Origin: Heligmosomoides polygyrus polygyrus
Lineage: Eukaryota; Nematoda; Chromadorea; Rhabditida; Heligmosomidae
Direction of reading: 5' to 3'
DNA: 64,000 nucleotides
NCBI GenBank assembly: GCA_947396885.1
Contig: OX377203.1
Coordinates: forward strand, 7,502,001-7,566,000
The stretch's first letter is position 1; each line of letters starts with the position of its first letter. Below the pieces are notes generated by a model. The model was given only the letters and a program-made list of their open reading frames with translations, was not told the DNA's origin and made no database searches. This document shows, piece by piece, positions 48,301 to 60,300 of this stretch. The translations under genes were made by a program, and so were the position numbers.

Positions 48301-51300
48301 GAATTTCTCGACTCCTTTCAATATTATTCTTTCGCGACGTCACGTAAAGTAAGAACATTAATTGATCAGTTATAAGCCAACTGCACTTGCAGTGTTTCAA
48401 ACAATCTTTATAATCCAATGTGTAAACCACATCTAGGAATGGTAATTATGGAATTAAATGAAAATGTGAAAAAAAATGAACAAGCGTTGTAATTCCATCC
48501 AAACAGATACTACCATTTTGACGAAAACTAGGCAAATACTGACTGCTGTTCAATGAATGACAAGTAAATAGCATGTGAGAAAAACAATTTCAAAAAGAAG
48601 TTAAGATCTTTATTGAAGTTTAGGTTGCGCTCAATACGGAGGTGTACTCCAATGCCACAGTTTTCGTAGTTATCCTAATGGTCTGCGTCCTTATGCTAAT
48701 CAGGATATGTCTCTTAGTCAGGTATTTGAATTTCCCTATTATAAACCTATAAATTGTCTATCTTCATTTTATTAAATATGTAAAACGATACGGGCAACGA
48801 TACAAGATCTAGGAAAAATAAAATATTAAAATCTGTGTCAACGCCTCCATTAAAATAACCCACAGTATCATGACTGCATAAATTCTTGGCAATTTGAAAA
48901 TAAATCTCGAAATTCTTGGACCATCCCAAACTAGATTTCATCTTTTTAAGGACTTGCTCTTCCGCTTCTCAGTCGAGCAGTAAGACCTCGAAGGACTCTC
49001 TTTGGAGGACAATAATGATTCGTCTACTTATGTTGTGTGCGATAATCATTGCCATAATTGGATTACTTATGTTTTCATTGTATATGTATGTCTTCAACCT
49101 TCTTTATCTCCCTTTAGCTGCCAATGCTTGCAATCTACAAACGTGAAGGAAATCGCCTTCGTAAACGTCGCTGTCCTTCCAATTTTAGTATGAAATACCT
49201 AGTAATTAGTTCACAACCCCATTGTAATTCACCAGACCATCAGAGTTCAAACTCTTGGTTAGTATGGGCATTTATCCCAAACGCCTCAAATGCTTTGTAC
49301 TCAAATAATAAGACCAGCCACTAAGGTATGAACGAGTACCCAAAAATTCTAGAACAAATTCCTAACGACACACAAACTGGAGACAGCGCCGAGCGCGAAG
49401 GAAGGAAACCTCCGGAGCTCTGTGTTTATGGCCTTACCGCACCTCTGCGGTGAAGCTATAGCCTCTTTAACCAGAGGGCAGAGATGCAGAGCTTGTCGCC
49501 GGTGGCAAGCGGTACCGCGCTGTCCTGTCACACAGAGGGAGGAGGCAGCCCATGGGCTTTGACCGCTTTGGCGTGGCAGTCGGATATGGTTACGTGAAAT
49601 TTTCCACGTAACCATATCCGACTTGTACACGAACTGGCGCATACAAGTTGCAGCAAGAGGGGCCTAGGCCAAACGGTACGTTTCGCGCGAACTAAACTAG
49701 TAAGAACTCGTCCTACACGTGAGAAATGCCACAACACGAGTCGACGAAGCGGCAACAGTGCCATCGCAAATGCCGTCGCGGCAATAACGATTCAGAAACA
49801 CATTTTTGCGACAAGGCAATGATTAGCGGACGGTAAAACTCGTGAAGCGCGCCGCTTATGCACACTCGAGTCTTGCCGGCGACAAGCGTCAGAGGCACGG
49901 ATAGCCGAAGTACTGTACTCTTTCTAGTCGTGACTTACTGCTGCTGTTCGTCTTCTCGCTTTCTGCATGCACTCTTGTGATCCCTGCTGCGGTCTGCTAG
50001 AGCGTAGACAGGACGCTGGCGGCGGCAATAATTATGTGAATCATTACTGCCGTTGCCGCACTTGCGGCACCGCCGCTGGCTGAAATCGTGTCGCAGAGGT
50101 GTGCTGGTGTGGCATGGCACTATATATCGGAGCGGATCGAATAATTTCGAACGAATATTCGAATAAATTCGAATATAAATCGGAACTGTTCGAGGTGGTT
50201 CAGCGGTAGTTTCGATTCAGTACGCGAGCCAACCACACACCGACAGAGTAGTTTATCACAGCGTTTATCTCAAACTTGGGTAATTAAACCAGAAATAAAG
50301 CACGGTAGATCAAAACGTAAAGCGAACAATAAGGCACATTAACTACAGGAGCTACAAAGTCAAACAAGGAGAACTTAGAAAAATGACATATTGCCTGCGT
50401 ATTCAATGAGACCTAATCGGAGTGAGAGATCTGCGTCAATTAATACAAAAATGAGCGTATAAAAAAGAGAGATAAAAAATGATAGGCCACGGGTGCGGGT
50501 GCAGGGGAGAGGGCGAGTACGACGTGTGCGGGCGTCGGGGAGAGGGAGCCGTCGCCGCCACTCGCGACGGTCAGCTGGTCGGGTACTGTTTCCGAGGGCG
50601 GGGCATGAGCTTCTGCGTCTGCGTTGCCCTTTTTGCCGAGCCCCATTCTCCAAAAAGTGCAGATCGCTGCACAGCAGCGATAGAATATTCATTATTTGAA
50701 TATTCCATGACACCCAAAATTCGAATATATTCATTACTCGAATATTCGGTTTTCAAGAAACCGCATATATTCGATTATTCGTTTATTCGATTTTTTTTTG
50801 AAGGGCACAAGTATCATCCATAGGTCACTATGTATTATACTACGGACAGAATCGAACAATTTGGAACGAATATTCGAATATTCATTCATTATGCCCAAAA
50901 TTCGAATATATTCATTATCAAGCATTCGGTTTTTCATGAAACCGAATATATTCGATTATTCGTTTATTCGAAAAAATTTTGGAAGAACACAAGCATACAC
51001 GGCACCGCCCGGTGGCAAGCACTGTGCCCCTATCATATGCTTGAAGATAGTCCTGCCGCTTACCGAGTCCTTAGGAATAGACTCTTTTGGTTGGAGAAGC
51101 TTTGCTCCACTGAGAAAGTGTCCATTAATGTGGCCAATTCTTTTAAAAAACACTCGTTCTATGAGGAAATCTTCGGCAGATTTCGCATGCCGATCAAGAG
51201 CATGACCAACAAGGCTGTGATCCTGAAAGAAGTGTCTCTTCAATTGATACTGCTCTACTGATAAACGAATACCTCGAGTGGAGTCAGACTTTGTTGCTTT

Positions 51301-54300
51301 GCCACTAAAGTACGCGAAGGCTTTAATGCCTTGCCGCAGGCTGCTTTGCCGCCGGAAGAGTTCCGTCAGCGCCCAAAACATGGTAGAAATGGTGTATAGA
51401 AACAATTCCGAATGGAATGCGATATTGTTTAAAGCTAAGCAGGTCCTGACTGAAAATAGTTGAGTCGCATCGCCGTTGCTTTGCCGTTCACCGCACTTAA
51501 AAACAAGGTGAAGCAGCGGCGCGACCAAAATTGGAAGAGCGCCGCGCCACACTCCTAGTTCAAGACCCACCCACGTTTTGCAGCCTATATGGTTGAATCT
51601 CACGGTGAGCGTTGTGTGCGGAGAAAATGGTCATAACCATGGGAGAAAATGCCCGCAATCATGGTAAAATGCATCCGCATCCGGGGAGAAAACAAATGCC
51701 TGCAAACCTGAGAAAAGATGCCCGAGTCAAGGAGGAGAACGTATAGCACACCAGAATGTATAGCACCATCATATGGCAACCAGCAAAAACGCCATAATAC
51801 AGCAACCAATTGTGAAGGCAAACATAAACGAAAACATGAACGAAACTAGGAATAAATACAGAATTGTATGAAAAACCGCTGTGGCAAGGCCCTACACCGT
51901 AAAGCAGGTCATTTGAGTGGCAAAACGTAGCAACGCTCATGTTCACGTCATTGCAGATAAGTGGAAATATCTAAAAAAAAACAAGGCGCTTAGAACCCCA
52001 AGAGAAAAACCTAGCACTAAGAAAAACATGCCCAACAAGCATTAACACTGTCAGTGTTCCAACCGAAAACACCGTTGAAATGCAGAGAAGTGTGAAATGT
52101 CTAGGTTCGAAACCTGTTTCAAGGGATAAAGAAATGATTGGCCAAAAACGAAGCCATCATTAGAAAGATCTCAGCAGGGAACTGTCTCAGGCGTACAGTG
52201 GCGTCCAAAAGTTTGTGAACGATGGCATTTTTCGTCACAACTTGCCTTAAAAAAGTCCAAACAGAGAGAAATTTGGAAATACGGTAGCAAATTAGATCGC
52301 AATAACGATCCTTTGGTCTACTCTACGTTCGTTATTATCGTTTTTCTTGCAAGTGCAAGGTCAGTCTTGTGCAACGGTCAAAGCTGAGCTGCTAAGGCAT
52401 CGAGTGTATTTGTTGGTACATTTTCTTATGAAGCCAGAACAGTAGCGTCTTGACATACTGTGGTCTCTATCAAACTCTCTGTTATGCCAAGAGGAAGGAA
52501 TATCTCTGCTGACGTACGAGAAGCCATTTTTGGCTCGTCCAGAAGAAATTCTTATCGACAGATAGGACTACTTTTCGGATGCGAAATTTCGACAGTTGCT
52601 GCTGCAGTCAAGAGAATGAAGCAGTCCGGAACCAAGAAACACGCTTCTAAGTCTGGCAGCCCTCGCAGTACGAATTCTAGAGGCGATTCTGTCATCCACA
52701 GGATGTCGAGGCGTAACATGTCATTGATCGCCGTCGATATAAAGGAGTCTTTACCTGCTCACCACTGCTTAAATGTGAGTGTGAGCACGGTAGAACGTTG
52801 ACTGAGATTTTCTGGACTCTATGGAAGAGATCCCGTTAAGAAACCGTTCATCAGCGTGAAGAGTGGGTAAGCTAGACTCCGGTTTGCCAAGGAGTTGAAA
52901 AAAGTGCTTTTCAAGACGAGAGTAACTTCAAGATATTTGAACCACACTACGTAAGACGTCTTAAAGGCGCGAGATACGACAGAATGTTTCAACTGCCAAC
53001 TACTAGACATGGCAGAGAAAGTGTTATGGTGTCGGGATGCTTCAACGCGCACGGAACAGACCCTATTTGCCAAGTCCAAGGAGTTATGGACTTCAAACAC
53101 CACCAGCAGATTTTGAACAATGTTATGCTTCCACACTCTAGAAAAACGTTCCGAACGCCGTGGACTTTCCAACAGGAAAAGACCCGAAACATGTTTCAAA
53201 GGCAATAGAGGAGTTGTTCAATATAAATGGAATTCATCTTATCTCGTGGCCTTCTCAGTCACCGGATCTGAACCCAATCGCACACCTTTGGAAACACCTT
53301 ACTGGAAGTTTAGCAAGCCTCACAACAAGAAACAAGACTGAAAATATGAACAATGAAGGCAGAAAGGGAAAATATCGGATCCAACGTGATCAGCAAATTC
53401 TAGAGTCCATGCCAAGGATATGTGAATCTGTAATTAAAGGAAAAGGTTTTGCAACTCGTTACTAGCAAAGCTACGTTGTACCACTATAAAGCTTGTCTGA
53501 CTTTGGCAATAAAGAAGGCTGCTGAAGTGCTGTAACCTATGTGGCTGACTTCACGATTTTTTCGATTTTATGCTTGAAATATAAAAGGGCCGATATAGAA
53601 CAGCATTGATGCTACGATATGGGAAGATTTGTTAATTGCCACTACATGTCCAAATTTCACATTTTTAAAGCTGATTTGAAGCGAGTTCTGGCGAAAGGTG
53701 CAAGCGTTCACAAAGTTTTGGACGCCACTGTATGTCTGAACGGCAAAAATGAAATACAACTATGACAGTCTTCACATAGTAGAAAAATGGGTATCATTTT
53801 CGCAAAGTCCTTGAACGCATTTGATCGAAAGGTCGGATAGCAAGTTGGCAGCTCTACAAGAACTGCGCCCGGTGGCCCTATTTCTACCGATGTTGTTTGA
53901 AGAAGAACACCATTACAGATGGGGCGTATATAGTGGTTATATGGTAATGTATATTCACAAGACTTTTGACCGTGCCAGGATCCCCCAAGGTAATCTCAGC
54001 TATGGCTACAGCGGCAGCCCAAGCGACATAAAGTAAGTTTCTGTCAACCTTACTTCGAATATCTCTCACAAATAGTGCTGAATAGAGAAATCGTAAAAAC
54101 TCAAATTACAGCAACTTCCTGACTAACTGCTACAAAAACGAAAATTTTCTCACCGCCATGAATCCCCAGCGCTTTCTCAATTCCTATTTTATGGCTTATT
54201 TTAATATTGTAAGTATCCTTAAGATCTATTAGTTCAGTCATAAATTTTGCAGCAATTCTGCTTCTTCCAGAATTCAAAACAAATTCGTTGAAGTGTTGAT

Positions 54301-57300
54301 TATTTTTTGAACGTTTTTTGTTCTTATTTCCCAACGTGTTTCCAAATCATGTTTCACAATCATTTTAAGTTATAAGTCGTTAATTTCCCTTGCGTTACCG
54401 AAAAGTTTCATTCTCTAGAACGACGACCACTTTGAGTAAGTTATTTTACGTTATTACGTTTATTACGTTCGCATAGGGCAAGCGTGCGAAAGAAAGCAAC
54501 AGAAATGACTGGTCCCTATCAAATAAAACTAAGAGATAGACTGAACATGTTTGATACCACTCTTTTAAACTGACTCAGATTCAACTTGGCATTAAGATTA
54601 TTCGTGATTCTAAAGTAGGCGCGACCTGCCCTGACAGTAAAGGACTGCGCACGCACTCTGGTTTTGGATGGCTTAAGACTTATCTTAAAAATCGGACTTC
54701 TAGATCTGGAGGGGGTGATTTCGAAGAATTTTTTGGGGCATAAACACCTGAATTGCGCAGTAGTCTGTGAGCCATGCATAAATCAAATACCTTAAGGTGA
54801 AAAAGTATTTGATTTCATTTTCAATCAGTTGAGGCTCGGCAGCAACCAGCGACCGGGGTCAAGCACATTCAGGAGACCGTCGTTAAGTTCATTCGCGAAC
54901 CCCGCTCGTCAGCTGCACAAGATTGGAACGTCGCCAGAATCGCCGACGTCAGCACCTCATGCGATATCCAAGACTCAAACAAATTGCTGTGCTTCCGACC
55001 GCCTAAAGCTGCTGCACCGGTTCACGCAAGGGTGCCTGGATAGAATACTGCCGAAAGATGAAATGTCGAGAATCAGTGGTGGGGTCGCAACAAGGGCGTG
55101 CTGACGTCAAATCCGGAGATGCACCAAAAGGTTCTGCAGTGCGTTTGGTGGATGTGTGATGCCCTAATGCACCGGAAGCTGCCCCACGTAGTTAGGCCTC
55201 CATCGGTGCTCCCCTCTATCAACAACTCGATCAGATTCAGCAAAAAAATAGCGGAGAAAGGAGTCAACAGAGCCGAACTTTCTTCCACCAAGGCAACGCT
55301 CGACCCCGTACGTTACTTTAGATGCTGCAAAAATCGATAACTTGGGCTGGACGGCAATCAGTCAACCATCATACAGCCTATGCATTGCGCCGTGCGACTA
55401 CCATTTCCTCCAGTCGAAAAACCACTTCACTGTAGGCGCTTCACCGACGTCAATGAGGTCACGGCGGTGGAAGACGACTTCATCAGGTTAAAACCAAAGT
55501 CTACAGAGGTGGAACCTACCAAATGCGTGAAAAGTGAAAGAAACTCACTGAAAATAAAGGCAATTATTTCGTTCAAGTAAATCACTTTTCTTTTGTTATA
55601 ATCTTATTTTTTGCTGGAAGACATTTTGTTGCAAAATTTACGAGTCAATCCAATACTTTCCATTTAATATCCTAGAGCTGCTCCTTCAGACCCTGGATAA
55701 AGAAGTTTTGCAACAAGTTACCGACGAGGATTTGGAGGCAAATATAGAAAAGTATATGAATAATGTGAAGATACTGCAGGAAGAGTGGAATGTAGGTTTA
55801 AATTATCCACAAACAGCAACCAACACCGAAAGTAGCCTTCACACCCCGTTAAAAAAAACCATTAAGGCAGCTAACGAAATCTTCGAACGAAACAGAAAAC
55901 GTATGTTGTTTCAAATCAAGTTAAACAATGTCTAGGCATTACATACATTTGAAGATGGTTCTAATAGGTCTCAACGACATCGCCCCGTTAATGCATAAAA
56001 TGGTCAACCAACCGATGAAGGTACCGTTCAGTTTCCCTGACCTTTCATCGTCCGTTTCCATCGCGTACACTCTATACATTGGATCCGAATGAATCATTTT
56101 CGGATATCCGATTCGGATATTCCGATCCGAATCATCCAATTATTCGGCCACCGCGAAATTGCCCTTATCCGAATCATCCAAAAATCCGGGGTCTGCAAAA
56201 TCACCCTTATCTGAATCATCCAAAAATCCGGTGCCCGCAAAATCGCCCTTATCCGAATCGTCCAAAAATCCGTGGTCCGCGAAATTGCCATTTTCCGAAT
56301 CATCCAATTATCCGGACCCTGGATGATTCGGATAAAATCGGATAATTTCGGATAACGCGTTCAATTTCCTCGCTCCATTTTGAAATCGGACATCTCGAAT
56401 AAAAGTGCATTCATAACGAGTTTCGCGGACGGGCACGCTGCTGAGTCATACGTTTTCGCGCCCCACTGTAAAGTAGTGTCGTAATGACGTTGAATACAGT
56501 TAGCACGCTGCTGAGCGTGACGTCGATCTTGGCATCTGTTTCCTCAAACATCATGTTGCGCTGCCGGGGGGCAAGAAGGACGGGGACTGAAGGAGAGAAG
56601 GGATTAAGCACGTACTCTGATCCGCACTTCGCTGTTTCACATTGTACAGCATTCGGCGCAAATTGGGTCGAGGGGGTCACCATGTAGAACAGCTCCATAC
56701 CGCACTTTGTGCTGTATGAAATTAAAACTGTTATTCAACACTTGTGTGTCTACCACTTGATGAACTGTGTTAGACCATTTCTGATGTTCGACATTCATCT
56801 GCCTTCTTATGAAGGAGGGAAAGTGCTGAATACATGGTGACCCCTCCCCGACCCAATTTGCGTTATTTGATAATGGCATTTTGCAAAGCCCGGATCTTAG
56901 AATAATTCGTATTGGAATCAGGGATGTGAGGGAATTTTTTAAAGAAAAGCGGAAGACGGTATACGGAACGGAAGGGCTCAAAAATGGGCGGAAACCGAAA
57001 TACGAAACGCCGAAACGGAAATGATTCAAAACTTATTACTTCGTCTAATTTTTCATAAACATACATATATCCGTAATGGTAGTAATAATTGAGTTGCCGT
57101 TACCGAATTTGGATAACGGACAAGGCAGCATGCGAGTCCTTTTCAGCAACATATAACATTAAAAAATCCTTGTATTCGTATTATTACTAAGATGAATTTT
57201 CAAACATTACTAGTGTAACAAATCGAAGTTTGTGCAAAATCTCTCTGTAAATAGGAAAAAAGTATTTTAAACGCAATCAACCCAGCTGACGAGAAAGATG

Positions 57301-60300
57301 TCAGAGATTTTGCCACTCATAGCACTTAACCGGTCTTATTGAATGTTCCAGGTCTATCCCATTTAGGAGGGAGCGGAGTCAAGGTTACAGTTGCGTTCAG
57401 CATTCACGACGACACCCACGCTCTGAGTTCGCATGGGTACCATTGTATCATTTGGCAGCAGCTGAAGCTCTGAAACAAACTCGGAGGAGGGGATTGGAGA
57501 GACAAGACACCGCATGCCCTCCTCCGACTAGGATAGATCCAATGTACTTATGGAGCACATTGTTAGCAGCCTGAGAGTGTTTATAGACCACTGATCTAGA
57601 TTTGGTGCTCCAGGCCACACCTACGATTACTAGGGAAAAAGATAAGCTACTCCGGATAAGGAGTTTGATCCTTTACTCAAACACTCATGGAACCTTTGTG
57701 GACCTACGCTATTCGATAGTACATCTTTTCAAGAACAGAAAAAGAATCCAATTTGGTTACTGTTTCGACATCAGGATGCACCATCGCTTTGAAAGAAACA
57801 CAATCACAAACGCATAGTTAATCTCTTTCTTCAGCCTTTAGATTATGTTCAAGAGGTGAATGAAGGCACTGCAAAGCAAGAAATCAGTGAGTGATGAGTC
57901 ACCATTCCGTTCCGTCTTTCGGCCCAAAAAATAGTGGAACACGGAACGGAACGGAAGGACTAAAAACGGCCGGAAACCGAAATTCGAAACATGGAAACGG
58001 AATTTTCGCCCATCCCTGATTGGAATGATCCAGCTCTTTGATGTTTCCTTCCTTGACGAGAAGTGAGAGTCTTTCGACACTGCTGCTGTTATTGAGGGAT
58101 AGATTCCTCTTTAAAGAACGCTAGAATTCTGATAAACTGCATCTTGCCTTAATGATTCGGATATCCGATTCGGATATCCGAAATCCGGTCTCCGCGAAAT
58201 TGCCATTATCCGAATCATCCAAAAATCCGGGGTGCGCAAAATCGCCCTTATCCGAATCATCCAAAAATCCGGGGTCCGCAAAATCGCCCTTATCCGAATC
58301 ATCCAAAAATCCGGGGTCCGCAAAATCGCCGTTATCCGAATCATCCAAAAATCCGGGGTCCCCAAAATCGCCCTTATCCGAATCATCCAACTATCCGAAG
58401 ATTTTCGATCGGATCCAATGAATAGTACACTCATCGCTTTATTTTTCAATTGACTGAATATTTTTAAACAGCTATTCACATAGATTTCAGATAAAACTTC
58501 TTCACCCAAAAGTACTTCGGCAATTCAAAAAGGAAGTGTCAAATTTGAGGAAGGAGAACACGAGCGAAATTCTATACAGAGACATAGTCGCTGATGTCTT
58601 AGTGAGTGAAACTTTATACTGCTTAACCAGACGTTCGCCGGCCTACAGGCCGCCAAGGGCCTGCTTGGGACTTCGCCCGCAATCTCCGAAAACAAAACTA
58701 CTTGTTATTAACCTTTCGACCCGCATGAAAGAGGAAAAACTGGACTCGCTTGTTACATCGGATAGGGTAAGGAAATGTTCTAAGAACGGTTAACGTGAGA
58801 CTTGTCCACCGCCCAACCAATCGTGCAATTCCCACTGCGGAGCGTCTGATCTGCAGAAAAATTGATGAAGGCTACAGATTTGGTTCGGTCGGTCGACACA
58901 GTTGAGTTGCTGTAGATACTGTCCGAACGCCATCATATATTGGAATAATTCCAGGGAAAGAGTAATTCTTTCGAAGAAACTGTCTCGTGACTCCCAACCC
59001 ATTGGATCAATCTGAGCCAAGGCCTGCAACTGCAATCGAAAATTCGAGACTATCGATCGATATTGGTTACCCGGCTGGCCCGGCTACAACCTGCTCTGAA
59101 GTCGATCCATCCCATCATCCACCATTGTCGCGGACTCCCACTCGAATCAAACAAATCTGGATGAAAACCGATAACTCCAGTGGAAAATCGATAATGTCGA
59201 TTGATATTGATCGCCCGACAAAACTCCTTTATGCTTTTTCAATCTAGCCATTTTCGCTCATTTTCATTGATTGCACTTGGGGATAAGCTTGACAGATTTT
59301 ACATGTACGTGCGGGTTACCCTCACATGCTCTACACGTTTCACAGGCTTACACATGTTTGTGACACACAAACACACGCGGACAGACGGAATTACGCTTTC
59401 ATATTAGTAGGATACCTTAAATGAAAGCTCATGACCGCTCAACGGCCTACACAGGCACGACGAATTATGACAGCGTTTAAGAACAAACCTGGACTTCGAA
59501 ACCAACTACTAAAGCCTAACCGTATTACTAGTTGGCTCCGAACACGGTGATCTGTCTAACGCCTATGGTATAGTCCCGCGGAAGTACCCGCGAGACGTCC
59601 GCGGACGGAGTGCACCGCGGAAAACGGTCGCCGACCAGGGATTCATCAATGACTTACGTAACTTTAACGTAGAATTGTAAGCGAAAGCTCAGATAACGCG
59701 GCTTATCAAGCGATATGGTGAGTGATAAGCCGCGTCATCTGAGCTTTTCGCTTACAATTCTCCGATAAAGTTACGTAAGTCGTTGATGAAGTGCGTTGCA
59801 CTGCGGAAGGTTGTCGGTCGGCGGTGTCGTCCCGCGGATGGGAAGTATACCAGCACGTCCACCGACCGCTGCCGACGATCCGCGAAAAATGGGTGTTGCG
59901 GACTGCGGCTACTGAGCGCGCGTTGGGGCCCGACTAGATTATTTCCGTTCCGCGGATACTTCCGCGGGACTATACCATAGGCCTAAAGGCCTCCGCACAC
60001 TTTTGCGGCAGCGCGGCAGCCCTATCTATATACATCAGTATCCATAATTATAGGGCAGCGACGCAGAGCTAGCAGCTGATGTGCCGCCAACGCGGCCATA
60101 GCAATAAGTATTCAAGGCATTATTGCCGCCGCAGCCGCTTTTCCATGGAAACTGACAATGATGTGCCGCGTTGCCGCAAAAGTGTGCGGAGGGCTTAAGT
60201 GAACTGTCGTGAACTCAGACACCATATAGTTATAGCACCAACCTATACAAAGAGAAAAACGGAAGGCTAATGAGTGTTACTAAGCAGAATCAAGAAAGTA

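Noticed and set aside
50956..51603. Retroviral or gag-pol fragment
   Set aside because: No protease, RT or integrase motif could be found in any frame.
56097..58405. CRISPR-like array from 42-bp repeats
   Set aside because: There are no unique spacers; the units are contiguous tandem copies in eukaryotic intron DNA.
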